Positions 1-7,083 of a stretch of DNA of 7,484 nt are shown here, piece after piece. The translations under genes were made by a program, and so were the position numbers. This DNA comes from JBEKCP01 sp050014815 (GTDB lineage: Bacteria > Planctomycetota > Planctomycetia > Pirellulales > Thermoguttaceae), in the NCBI GenBank assembly GCA_050014815.1, contig JBEKCP010000298.1:1-7484 (forward strand), read 5' to 3'. The notes beneath the pieces were generated by a model that made no database searches, was not told where the DNA came from, and worked only from the letters and a program-made list of their open reading frames with translations. The stretch's first letter is position 1. The number at the start of each line of letters is the position of its first letter.

Positions 1-547
1 GCCGGTGCAAGTCGCGCTGGATGGTCTCGTAGAACGGCAGCCGTTGCCGAACGAACGCCTCACTTCGGCGGGCGCACGCCTCGATGTGCTGACGCACCTG
101 GGCGACGATGGCGTCGGCTTCCTGGCAGCGGAGGATCACCCCCGCCTCCATGTTATGTCCGTGCAAGGCGTTGCCGGTCCAGTTGTGGCTGCCGAGAATG
201 ATGCACCGCTCGGTGTCGTCCAGTTCGACGAGCGCCACTTTCGAGTGGAACTGCCCACGATCTGCCCCCTTCTCGATAGGTGCCTGGAATCCGGTGTGGA
301 GGAAGACCGTGCCGGGAAAGTCGTCTTCCAGGTTGGCCAGTTCACGGAGATTGGTCGGGAAGCGGACGCTGGCCACGAGGCGCGCCGCACCAGGCGGGTG
401 GGTCTTGAGGTACTGGCGAAGCAAGGCAACACCAGGCCGGGTGACGAAGGCCACCGCCGCGTCCAGCCGCCGTGCGCCGAGCAGCAGGGGTTGCAGGTCT
501 GGCTCCAGCGTGCGGTAGGGATAAGAATCGAAGAACTGTACGTTCAT
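1..547 (-). CDS. PLD-family (phospholipase D-like) nuclease domain protein, partial (C-terminus outside window)
   Basis: An open frame of 182 complete codons reads leftward from the ATG at 547-545 and leaves the window without a stop, so only the N-terminal part is present. It carries one PLD signature: an HSK triad (H101, K103) in FHSKVALVE, then GSHNW with N122 at 119-123, and a glutamate (E134) on the following strand. This matches the HxK...GSxN...E pattern of PLDc_2-type nucleases. Enzymes with one such motif (Nuc, BfiI) build the active site by dimerising, so I infer a dimer, or pairing with the PLD module of the helicase two genes upstream. No signal peptide or membrane segment is visible, so it is probably cytoplasmic. 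It starts 32 bases after the methyltransferase stop on the same strand and is probably co-transcribed. No good Shine-Dalgarno precedes the ATG and no other ATG, GTG or TTG lies upstream in frame, which suggests translational coupling. It could correspond to DrmC of DISARM, but family membership cannot be settled from half a protein. Confidence 0.85.
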   Translation of the reverse strand, partial: MNVQFFDSYPYRTLEPDLQPLLLGARRLDAAVAFVTRPGVALLRQYLKTHPPGAARLVASVRFPTNLRELANLEDDFPGTVFLHTGFQAPIEKGADRGQFHSKVALVELDDTERCIILGSHNWTGNALHGHNMEAGVILRCQEADAIVAQVRQHIEACARRSEAFVRQRLPFYETIQRDLHR

Positions 548-561
548 GTTGCCACGGCAAC
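548..561. repeat. Short inverted repeat abutting the PLD gene start
   Basis: Perfect 6-base arms, GTTGCC and GGCAAC, with a 2-base spacer sit directly against the start codon at 547, in the gap between the methyltransferase and PLD genes. The spacer is too small for a normal RNA hairpin. It could be a protein-binding dyad or chance. Confidence 0.3.
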
Positions 562-579
562 TCGCGGGCCGACCGATTG

Positions 580-3500
580 TTAGTCTTCTTCCGTCTCAAT
601 CTCCGCAATCTCGTCCTGGCTCAAGTCATACAAGTCAAAGAACTTGCGATCCAGGTCATTCAGCATCTCCAGCATCTCGGCGGTCAACTCGCCCTGGGAC
701 TTCCGACCGCACTTGACCAAAGACCGGACAAGCCTGACAAACGGTTCCTGCTCCTGCTCCTTCTCCTTCGGAGGTGGCAGTCGGATCGGTATTACTCGAA
801 TCTGGGGCGACTGAAATTGAAAATACCCTCCGCTCATGCGAAGCGCGCCGAAGAACTGACGGTAAAGGAACATGAACAGCTTGGAGTTGCAGAAGCCGCA
901 GACGTACTCAAGACTAACGCCGCTACGAGGGGCAAAAAAACAGTTGGTGTTCAGCGAAGCGTACTCCCCCTCATCGTCCAGGAAAGCCTCACATCCCTTG
1001 GCCATTTTGGCAAATATGATCTTCGGCGTTCCGTACATCTCCCGCCGTCGATCAGACACTTTTCCCGCTGGCAGGTACGGCGTGTCGTACTTCTCGCCCT
1101 GATTCTTCATCGGGTAAATGCCCCAGAGGGATACATACGGATCAATCGTCCCTGTATTCACCACCTTGAATGCGTTCTTCATTGCGTGGTCGCTCAAGTA
1201 AGCACCGTATTCATCAGCTTCTCCTGCCGTGGTTGTCGCATTGACACTCCCGACGCCTTCCAGTGGTGTCGCATCTGCAATCAGCTTCGTGAGCAACTGG
1301 ATATGATTCGAGAGAAGGAACCCCCAAATGGTCTCAGGAAGGAGCCTTAGAAAGTCGCTTGTCACTGTACAACGCCTGTAGACCGCGAGATCAAGTGCCG
1401 CCATGTTCCGCGTTGGAGGATGCAACAGCGATACGTCATAAGTACCGCGCTTCCCTGGCTCCCACTTCCGCATGAATGATAGGACCGGGTAGACGGATGC
1501 CTCCTCAAACACGGGTATCCCCGAAATGTCAACAAGTTGGAGCAACTTGGCGTTTTCCAGAATGTACCCCCGCAGGGCAACTGCATACTTGGCCGACAGG
1601 TACTTGTTTGGTGTGATGAAGCTAAGGGTTCCTCCAGCACGCAGGCATTGCAGTGCGCGCTCGAAAAACAGAATGTACAAGTCGTATGCGCCTTTGGCCG
1701 AGCTGTAGTTCCTGTTCAAATCCTGGCGATATTCGTCTGTGTACCTCCGGGCGAACTCGATCGCGCTAACATAGGGCGGATTCGCCAAGACGACATCAAA
1801 CCCGCCACGTTTGTTGGCAAACGCCTCTGCAAATTGAATTCGCCAGTCAACGACTCCTTCGCCGTATTCTGCGGCCAGGTCCTTCCGTAGGCGCGCCTCT
1901 TCGCTGATGATCGTCTTCCTGTAACCCTCCTTTTCCTCCCCGTGCGACAGGAAGAACTGATTCTTGACCATAGCCACGACATCGGCCGAGTGCTGGAGGT
2001 GAACTCGGAACAGATCGGGCATCTCTTGGGGATCGGGGGCCAGCAGCGAGTCACCGGTTTCGATTTTGAAATCCAGGTTTGGCAGTGGAACTGGTGTGTC
2101 GGCATCGACCGCCAACGACAACCACAGCCGCAGCTTGGCGATGTTGGTGGCAAACGGGTCGATGTCCACGCCGTAAAGGCTTTGGCTGATGATACGCAGC
2201 TTCAGGTCGTACAAAGTGCGTGCGTCCTTGACCAGTTTCTCGCTGTAGAGCAGCCTGTAGAGGACGATCATCTCCTGAAGCAGGCCCAAGAGGTAAGCAC
2301 CGGAGCCGCACGCCGGATCGACCGCCTTGAGATCGTCCAGGGCAGCAAGAATCACGCGGGCGTGTGTCTCCCTCAGCTTGCCCACTTCCTGGCGATCCAC
2401 GAGGGCAGCAACCAACTCCGCCGAAGCCTTCGTCTTGTCGGACAAGTAGCCCTTGAGCGCCTCGCGGCACATGAACGAGACGACCGGGCGGGGCGTGTAG
2501 TATGAGCCCGTTTCGTGGCGGCCCGTCACCAGTTCCTCGAACACCTTGCCGAGCATTTCAGGATCGACGGCCACTTCGATATCCAGCGGCGTGGATTCTT
2601 CGACCGTGAAGTTGTAGCGGTAGAAGAGCCCGCCCGCGTGCTCGTCGTTGAGGACGCTTGCGAACACTTCGTCGGGCAGGTCGCTCACCTGCTTGTCCAG
2701 TTCCGACCGCTCGAAAAGTCCACCGTTGAGGTACGGTACGCAGCCATAGGCTTCGCTTTCCTGCTTGCCCTCGACGGCCAGCCCCTCGAAGAACAGGGGG
2801 CAAAGCCTTCCTTTGTAGAACGACTTCCTGCCACATCCCCCAGCGGCGTACAGGGCGCGAAGGTAGCTCTTGTGCCCACCGAATGTCAGCCATCCCTTGC
2901 GCTCCATGAACCGCAGGAACATCAGGCGGTTGAAGAGCGTCTGGGTGAACATCCGCAGGTCGTCTTCTTTCAGTTCCTTCTGCTTGGCGATGAGCTTCTC
3001 GACCTTCTCGAAGACGGCGGCGTAATCCTCATAGAACCGCTTCGTGACCTTCTCGACATCGAACGCCTGGCTCCATGCGGCGATCCAACCTTGGGGATCG
3101 GGCTGGCCGTCAGGCCACTCCAAGGCGTTCAGGTTGTACTCGCAGAGCGTGCGAATAGGGTCGCCCGGTCCCCAGCCAAATGCTGCCAGTGGTGCCGTCT
3201 GGCTATCCTTGCCGGGAACCTTGAAGTGGGCGAAGCGGTAGTGCTGGTAGTCGTGATTGCAGATGAACAGCAGGTTCTCGCGGTTGAAGGAGGCAAGGCT
3301 CGACCTTTTCTTCTTCGACGGAACCAGGCCCCGGAGCACCTTGCGCAGCGTGCCGGTCATGCCCCGGCCGGTGACAAACACATCCGGGTTCTTGAACTCC
3401 AGAATGAAAATGCCCCAGGGGTTTCCCTTGAAGGGACGAATCTGCCGGATCGTGCCGTCAACGATGTGCGTGTTCAGCCCCTCGGCCCGCAGTTCTTCGG

Positions 3501-3645
3501 CTGACCACTCGAAGCTGATGGCTTCGACATCCTCGGCACGCTCCTCAATGTCCCAGCCCAAGGCGTCGATCAGGAGATCCTGGATGAACGCCTTCTGGTT
3601 GCGGACACGCTTGACGGCTTGCTCGATTTTTCCGGGGTCGGCCAT
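580..3645 (-). CDS. Eco57I/type IIG-like adenine-N6 DNA methyltransferase with target-recognition domain
   Basis: This class I N6-adenine DNA methyltransferase would transfer a methyl group from S-adenosylmethionine to adenine in a specific site. Residues here are counted from an upstream GTG at 3654, three codons before the ATG I prefer. Visible motifs are ETGSYYTPRPVV (381-392, motif X region), DPACGSG (446-452, motif I, AdoMet binding), GVDIDP (495-500), catalytic NPPY (625-628, motif IV), GAYDLYILF (655-663) and GGTLSFITPNKYL (674-686). Residues ~740-980 look like a TaqI-C/Eco57I-type recognition region, with features such as LNTNCFFAP and GGYFQFQSPQIRVIPI. The first ~140 residues include IVDG (64-67) and ILEFK (84-88), a plausible D...ExK nuclease core as in type IIG enzymes, but this is inference. 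The length (~1021 residues) fits type IIG or PglX-like enzymes. The ATG at 3645 is preferred because GGAG at 3657-3654 lies 8 bases upstream and overlaps the alternative GTG. The gene follows the PLD-helicase by 15 bases and precedes a PLD gene. DrmMI or PglX are alternative family labels. Confidence 0.93.
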   Translation of the reverse strand: MADPGKIEQAVKRVRNQKAFIQDLLIDALGWDIEERAEDVEAISFEWSAEELRAEGLNTHIVDGTIRQIRPFKGNPWGIFILEFKNPDVFVTGRGMTGTLRKVLRGLVPSKKKRSSLASFNRENLLFICNHDYQHYRFAHFKVPGKDSQTAPLAAFGWGPGDPIRTLCEYNLNALEWPDGQPDPQGWIAAWSQAFDVEKVTKRFYEDYAAVFEKVEKLIAKQKELKEDDLRMFTQTLFNRLMFLRFMERKGWLTFGGHKSYLRALYAAGGCGRKSFYKGRLCPLFFEGLAVEGKQESEAYGCVPYLNGGLFERSELDKQVSDLPDEVFASVLNDEHAGGLFYRYNFTVEESTPLDIEVAVDPEMLGKVFEELVTGRHETGSYYTPRPVVSFMCREALKGYLSDKTKASAELVAALVDRQEVGKLRETHARVILAALDDLKAVDPACGSGAYLLGLLQEMIVLYRLLYSEKLVKDARTLYDLKLRIISQSLYGVDIDPFATNIAKLRLWLSLAVDADTPVPLPNLDFKIETGDSLLAPDPQEMPDLFRVHLQHSADVVAMVKNQFFLSHGEEKEGYRKTIISEEARLRKDLAAEYGEGVVDWRIQFAEAFANKRGGFDVVLANPPYVSAIEFARRYTDEYRQDLNRNYSSAKGAYDLYILFFERALQCLRAGGTLSFITPNKYLSAKYAVALRGYILENAKLLQLVDISGIPVFEEASVYPVLSFMRKWEPGKRGTYDVSLLHPPTRNMAALDLAVYRRCTVTSDFLRLLPETIWGFLLSNHIQLLTKLIADATPLEGVGSVNATTTAGEADEYGAYLSDHAMKNAFKVVNTGTIDPYVSLWGIYPMKNQGEKYDTPYLPAGKVSDRRREMYGTPKIIFAKMAKGCEAFLDDEGEYASLNTNCFFAPRSGVSLEYVCGFCNSKLFMFLYRQFFGALRMSGGYFQFQSPQIRVIPIRLPPPKEKEQEQEPFVRLVRSLVKCGRKSQGELTAEMLEMLNDLDRKFFDLYDLSQDEIAEIETEED

Positions 3646-3653
3646 CGAAACCA

Positions 3654-3657
3654 CTCC
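3654..3657 (-). promoter_or_regulatory. Ribosome binding site that fixes the methyltransferase start
   Basis: On the minus strand GGAG occupies 3657-3654, three bases beyond the helicase stop (TAA, 3663-3661) and 8 bases before the ATG at 3645. Its last base is the first base of an in-frame GTG (3654-3652), so that GTG cannot easily be the start. Placement right after the upstream stop implies coupled translation of helicase and methyltransferase. Confidence 0.6.
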
Positions 3658-3660
3658 AAG

Positions 3661-6600
3661 TTAGTTCAATTCCATCCAAGCCTTGAGAATGGGCTTCACG
3701 TAGCCCGGCGCTTGCATCGCCTTGAGGAACGTGTTCTTGACGTGCTTTTCGATCTTGCTGCGGATTTCAGAAAGCGTAGCCTGCTCGACGATCGAGCGGC
3801 GCGGGGTCTCGGGCGTGCATCGGATCGCCGCCACGATGTCCGCCGCCTCTTCGAGGATGATCTGCTTTTCGAGGTGGTACAGATACCAGCGGGTTTCCCC
3901 GGCCGCCTCGGTCCAGGGTAGATTGTCCTCACCCCCTGCCCCTCTCCCGGAAGGAGAGGGGAGCAAGTTGCCCTCACCCGCTGCCGCTCTCCCGGAAGGA
4001 GAGGGGAGCCTGACGGAATAATCGGGACGCGGCAGACGGTAGCAAAAGAACACCGCCTTCGTGCCAGGCGTCGGGTGTTCCTTGCCGCTGAACACCCTGC
4101 CGGGCAAGGCTGCAATCCGCTCGGCGAGCCCTGGATCGGCGTCCAAGAGACGCTGGAGTTCCAGTCGCATTTCCTCTTCGCCAGTGGTCTGGCCCTCGTA
4201 GCTCTCGTTGAAGTCGCGCAGGGCCTCGTAGTCGTCCTCGGGCCTCAGCAGCTTGCGACCCTCGATCCCAAAAGTCTTCGAGATTTGGAGCGTCTTCTGC
4301 GTCACTCTCTTATACAGGCTCAAGAGTTCGTTGAGTTCGTCGGGCGGCAAAAAGTTCCAGTAGATCACCTTGCCGCGCAAGAGGCGCTCATCGGGATGGT
4401 CGGCAACCAGCCGCTCCTCGACCTGCGGGTTCAGACGCCGATCGACACGACCGATGCGCTGCATGAGCCGGACCGGATTCCAGTGCAGATCGTAGTTAAT
4501 CATCCGGGTCGCATCCTGGAGGTTGAGACCTTCGGACAGAATATCCGTGGAAAGCAGGACGCGGATTTCCGCCTCGCCATCGTCGGCAAGCCCGGCACTG
4601 GAAGTCCCGTTGTAGTAGGGAGCGAAACGTCGAATGACATCGCCGCGATCCTTCTTGCTGCCGCTGTCGATCTGCTCGACGCCACTGATGCCCGCAGCCA
4701 CGAGTTGGCAGTGCAAATAACGGGCCGTGTCAGCAAACTCGCTGAAGATCAGCAGCTTGTGCTTCTTCAGGACGCGATCCGTCGAGAGCAGCTTCAGGAG
4801 AGCCTTGAGTTTGTCGTCGTGCTTGGGCTCGAACTTGCTGAGTTCGTCTAGGAACTGAACGATCTGGTCCAAGTCGCTGAACGTGTCGTTGAGGATTTCC
4901 GGGACGTTGAATTCGTCGCGGTCGAGATGCTCGACCTGCTCTAGCATCTCTTCGGTGATGAGGTCTTCTTCGGCATCTTCCTCGTCTTGATCGCCCCACA
5001 GCGTAATCTGGCGCTCGTGGACATAATGCGTCAGATCAGAGTGCCTGGCCTTCCACTGCTCCAATCGCCGTTTTTCGCCAGGCGTTTCGCTGTGTTTTTC
5101 TGCCCAAGCCAGCAGCTTCAGCAGCAGGCGGTTGCAGGATTGCTCGAAGGCATAGGCGGAACTCTCAAACCGCTTGAGAAACTGGGTGCGGATCAGACCG
5201 CAAACCTGCTGCTGCCGGCCTTCGACGAAGGGATCGAACGTCTTATTCGGCCCGACGTAGTAGGCCAAGGGGTAGTAGATGCCCAGGGTGAACAGCGGCT
5301 TGTCCTTCTCGAACGCCTTCTCGACTATGCCGAGAAGGCGGCCGTAGGTGCGCTTGACCGAATACTCGGCAACGACGGGGGGCTCACGAGTGGGGAACAT
5401 AGCCACACTGGCCCCCTGCTGCTCCTGACTTTTCTTGACGTAGGCACGACTTCGCTGGACGACGAGAGCCTTGAACACCCGGTCGCTCGCCAGCACGCGC
5501 TCGGCTTCGGCCAGGTTCGTCTCGGTTGCCGGACTGGCTGCCGGCGTCGTCTTGAGCAGTTCCCGCTCCATATCGACGAAGTGCCGCCGCAGTGAGTGAA
5601 TCCCCAGCGGGCCGGCGAAGTAGTTGTCGTTGGAGGTGCCATCCTCCTTCCGTCCCATAAACAGTTCCGCCATGTGCCGGAAATCGTGGAGCGAGTTGTT
5701 CACCGGCGTGGCCGTGAGCAGGAAGACCTCCTTCTTTCCACGAGGGCCTTCCACGAGGTCCAGCAATTCCCGGTAACGAGACGGGCGGGAGCCGTCTTCG
5801 CCGACGCGGCCAGGATTGCGGAAGTGATGCGCCTCGTCGATCACGATGGCGTCGGCCAGTTCCTTGATGCGTTGGAAGCGGAGGGGATACTCGCCACCGC
5901 GGCCCAAATCGGTATGGCTCAACACGACCAGGCTGCTGAAATCGCCAGCGCTGGTGCCACCTACATGCGGCAAGTAGTGGCGCAGAGCCCGCTCCCAAAC
6001 GTCAACCCGAGCGGTCTTGGGAACGAACAACACCACGCGCTTGCCCTCGTGCATGACCAGCCGCTCGATCGCCATCAGCCCGATGAAGGTCTTGCCCAAC
6101 CCCACGCCATCGCAGAGGAACGCCCCGCCGAACTGCCGGGCGATCTCCATCATCGCGTGGTATCCCTCCTTCTGGTAGTGGTCCAGCACGGCGTACATGC
6201 GGGAACCTCCGTGCTCCGGGCCTGCGGCTTCCCACTCGTTGGCGGTCAAACGGTGGCCGCGGCAGAACTCGTGGAGCGCTCGGATGTAAACCTCGAAGGG
6301 GGTGTACTCGCGGGTGTGGCGCTCGATGACCTGGAGGATTTCCGCCGTTATGTCTTCGGCGTTGTCCCAATGTTCCTCGTACCACTCCTGGAGCACGCTC
6401 ACCGGCGTTCCGGCGATCTGGACATTCAACTCGACGTTTTCCGTGATGCCCGGCAACGTGAGGTTCGAGGAGCCGACCAGGGCGAAGGAGCCCACGACTT
6501 CTTGCCGGGCGTGGGTGATGTACGTCTTGGCGTGGAACTTGTCCTTCTTGTAGACGCGGCACTTGATCTTGCCCGAGCGGATCGCCTCCACGATGGCAGG

Positions 6601-6921
6601 GACACCCGTGAGGAAGTCGTTTTTCTCCTTCTCGGCTTCCAGGCTGTCGTCCAGCCGCGACTTGACCTGCTCGACTCCCTCTGCGAAAGCCTTCTTGGTG
6701 CGGCGCGAAACCTCGTCGCCCATCAGGATGCGAATCGCATCGACCTTCTGCCACTCGTCCTTCAGGCCCAGCAGCCCGCCGATCTCAAAGTAGCCCGTGG
6801 CCACGTCGATAGCCTTGGAAAGCCCACACCAGTCGTGCAGATAGCGCTGGACCTTCCAGTCGTCGTCGCTGTTATCGACGATGAACAGTTCACTGCCGGT
6901 CTTGCTTGTGCGTTTGGGCAT
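3661..6921 (-). CDS. PLD nuclease-SNF2/DEAH helicase fusion (restriction-type translocase)
   Basis: A 1086-residue protein that probably tracks along DNA using ATP and cuts it. The N-terminal PLD module has H130 and K132 in KFHAKTYI, then GSSN (150-153) and E164, a single HxK...GSxN motif implying a dimeric active site. The SF2 helicase follows: GVGLGKT (272-278, Walker A), VVLFVPKTA (296-304), DEAH (362-365, Walker B), TATP (403-406, motif III). A long helical middle part holds an acidic stretch (~643-669). The C-terminal helicase lobe has KLLIFSEFADTARYL (722-736), STDILSEGLNLQ (791-802) and QRIGRVDR (821-828). All core motifs are intact, so it should be active. Residues 972-1001 are two 15-residue repeats encoded by a palindromic DNA repeat inserted in frame. 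The ATG start has GGAG at 6935-6932, 10 bases upstream. It is the first gene of the operon, 15 bases before the methyltransferase. It resembles DISARM DrmD or a type I/ISP motor with PLD in place of the usual nuclease. No signal or membrane segment is seen. Confidence 0.93.
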   Translation of the reverse strand: MPKRTSKTGSELFIVDNSDDDWKVQRYLHDWCGLSKAIDVATGYFEIGGLLGLKDEWQKVDAIRILMGDEVSRRTKKAFAEGVEQVKSRLDDSLEAEKEKNDFLTGVPAIVEAIRSGKIKCRVYKKDKFHAKTYITHARQEVVGSFALVGSSNLTLPGITENVELNVQIAGTPVSVLQEWYEEHWDNAEDITAEILQVIERHTREYTPFEVYIRALHEFCRGHRLTANEWEAAGPEHGGSRMYAVLDHYQKEGYHAMMEIARQFGGAFLCDGVGLGKTFIGLMAIERLVMHEGKRVVLFVPKTARVDVWERALRHYLPHVGGTSAGDFSSLVVLSHTDLGRGGEYPLRFQRIKELADAIVIDEAHHFRNPGRVGEDGSRPSRYRELLDLVEGPRGKKEVFLLTATPVNNSLHDFRHMAELFMGRKEDGTSNDNYFAGPLGIHSLRRHFVDMERELLKTTPAASPATETNLAEAERVLASDRVFKALVVQRSRAYVKKSQEQQGASVAMFPTREPPVVAEYSVKRTYGRLLGIVEKAFEKDKPLFTLGIYYPLAYYVGPNKTFDPFVEGRQQQVCGLIRTQFLKRFESSAYAFEQSCNRLLLKLLAWAEKHSETPGEKRRLEQWKARHSDLTHYVHERQITLWGDQDEEDAEEDLITEEMLEQVEHLDRDEFNVPEILNDTFSDLDQIVQFLDELSKFEPKHDDKLKALLKLLSTDRVLKKHKLLIFSEFADTARYLHCQLVAAGISGVEQIDSGSKKDRGDVIRRFAPYYNGTSSAGLADDGEAEIRVLLSTDILSEGLNLQDATRMINYDLHWNPVRLMQRIGRVDRRLNPQVEERLVADHPDERLLRGKVIYWNFLPPDELNELLSLYKRVTQKTLQISKTFGIEGRKLLRPEDDYEALRDFNESYEGQTTGEEEMRLELQRLLDADPGLAERIAALPGRVFSGKEHPTPGTKAVFFCYRLPRPDYSVRLPSPSGRAAAGEGNLLPSPSGRGAGGEDNLPWTEAAGETRWYLYHLEKQIILEEAADIVAAIRCTPETPRRSIVEQATLSEIRSKIEKHVKNTFLKAMQAPGYVKPILKAWMELN
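3927..4009. repeat. Two tandem palindromic repeats inserted in frame within the helicase gene
   Basis: Two 38-base copies (3927-3964 and 3972-4009) are spaced 45 bases apart and differ at only two positions. The core of copy 1 is a perfect 9-base inverted repeat, CCCCTCTCC (3939-3947) and GGAGAGGGG (3953-3961), around a CGGAA loop. Copy 2 has the same arms with one mismatch (3984-3992 and 3998-4006). On the minus strand they encode LPSPSGRAAAGEGNL and LPSPSGRGAGGEDNL (residues 972-1001 of the helicase), with no frameshift because the period is 15 codons. The Pro/Ser/Gly/Arg-rich translation is unlike the protein around it and is a familiar signature of dispersed palindromic repeats in several bacterial phyla. 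I infer an insertion into a surface loop near the C-terminus, followed by or including a duplication. Confidence 0.85.
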
Positions 6922-6958
6922 TTTGGCAGGTCTCCAACGCCACGTTCAGCGAAGCCCG

Positions 6959-6987
6959 ATTTTACCCCCACCGGGGTGTATCCGCAA
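6959..6987 (-). promoter_or_regulatory. Candidate sigma70-type promoter of the defence operon
   Basis: On the minus strand TTGCGG (6987-6982) is followed after 17 bases by TAAAAT (6964-6959). The -10 matches the TATAAT consensus at five of six positions, but the -35 matches only TTG. Transcription would start near 6952, giving a leader of about 30 bases before the ATG at 6921 that contains the GGAG at 6935-6932. If the host is a planctomycete its promoter rules may differ, so this is a candidate only. Confidence 0.35.
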
Positions 6988-7031
6988 TCATCCAGGCATC
7001 CACAAATCCTGCCCTCCTGCAGGGTTAGTTC

Positions 7032-7069
7032 AGGTTGGGGAAAGCCGGCAAGTAGTGCCGGCCCAACCT
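7032..7069. repeat. Bulged stem-loop in the divergent intergenic region
   Basis: An outer stem pairs AGGTTGG (7032-7038) with CCAACCT (7063-7069). An inner stem pairs GCCGGCA (7044-7050) with TGCCGGC (7056-7062) around an AGTAG loop. The only interruption is a five-base bulge, GGAAA (7039-7043), on one side, so all 14 base pairs are perfect. It ends 14 bases before the ATG at 7084. There is no T-run on either side, so it is not a standard terminator. It may be a dispersed palindromic repeat unit or a 5'-leader structure for the plus-strand gene. Confidence 0.6.
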
Positions 7070-7083
7070 CGACTTCGGCAACC

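Noticed and set aside
472..1350. Plus-strand open frame of 292 codons across the methyltransferase C-terminus and part of the PLD gene
   Set aside because: It is antisense to two well-supported genes and has no recognisable motifs.
2515..3504. Long plus-strand open frame (329 codons) opposite the methyltransferase N-terminus
   Set aside because: The minus strand here encodes a clear methyltransferase with conserved motifs. The plus-strand translation shows no family motifs and is the usual antisense shadow of a GC-rich gene.
3927..4009. Possible mini CRISPR array
   Set aside because: There are only two units, the gap between them is 7 bases, the unit is a GC-rich palindrome, and it is translated in frame inside a gene. 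No cas genes are nearby.
4075..4851. Plus-strand open frame of 258 codons opposite the helicase C-terminal lobe
   Set aside because: The opposite strand carries helicase motifs V and VI at this place, so this is an antisense shadow.
6002..6754. Second minus-strand frame of 250 codons within the helicase gene
   Set aside because: It is an alternative frame over the PLD and Walker A region. Its translation is Arg/Gly/Pro-rich with no motif, while the main frame is intact.
6977..7005. Alternative minus-strand promoter TTGTGG-17-GATACA
   Set aside because: Both boxes match consensus at only three of six positions. The TTGCGG-17-TAAAAT pair nearby is better.
7016..7023. Palindrome CCTGCAGG
   Set aside because: It is a single 8-base palindrome with no second copy in the intergenic region and no link to a start or promoter, so it is probably chance.
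7032..7069. Rho-independent terminator
   Set aside because: The stem is strong but no T-run follows on either strand, and it lies upstream of both flanking genes rather than after one.
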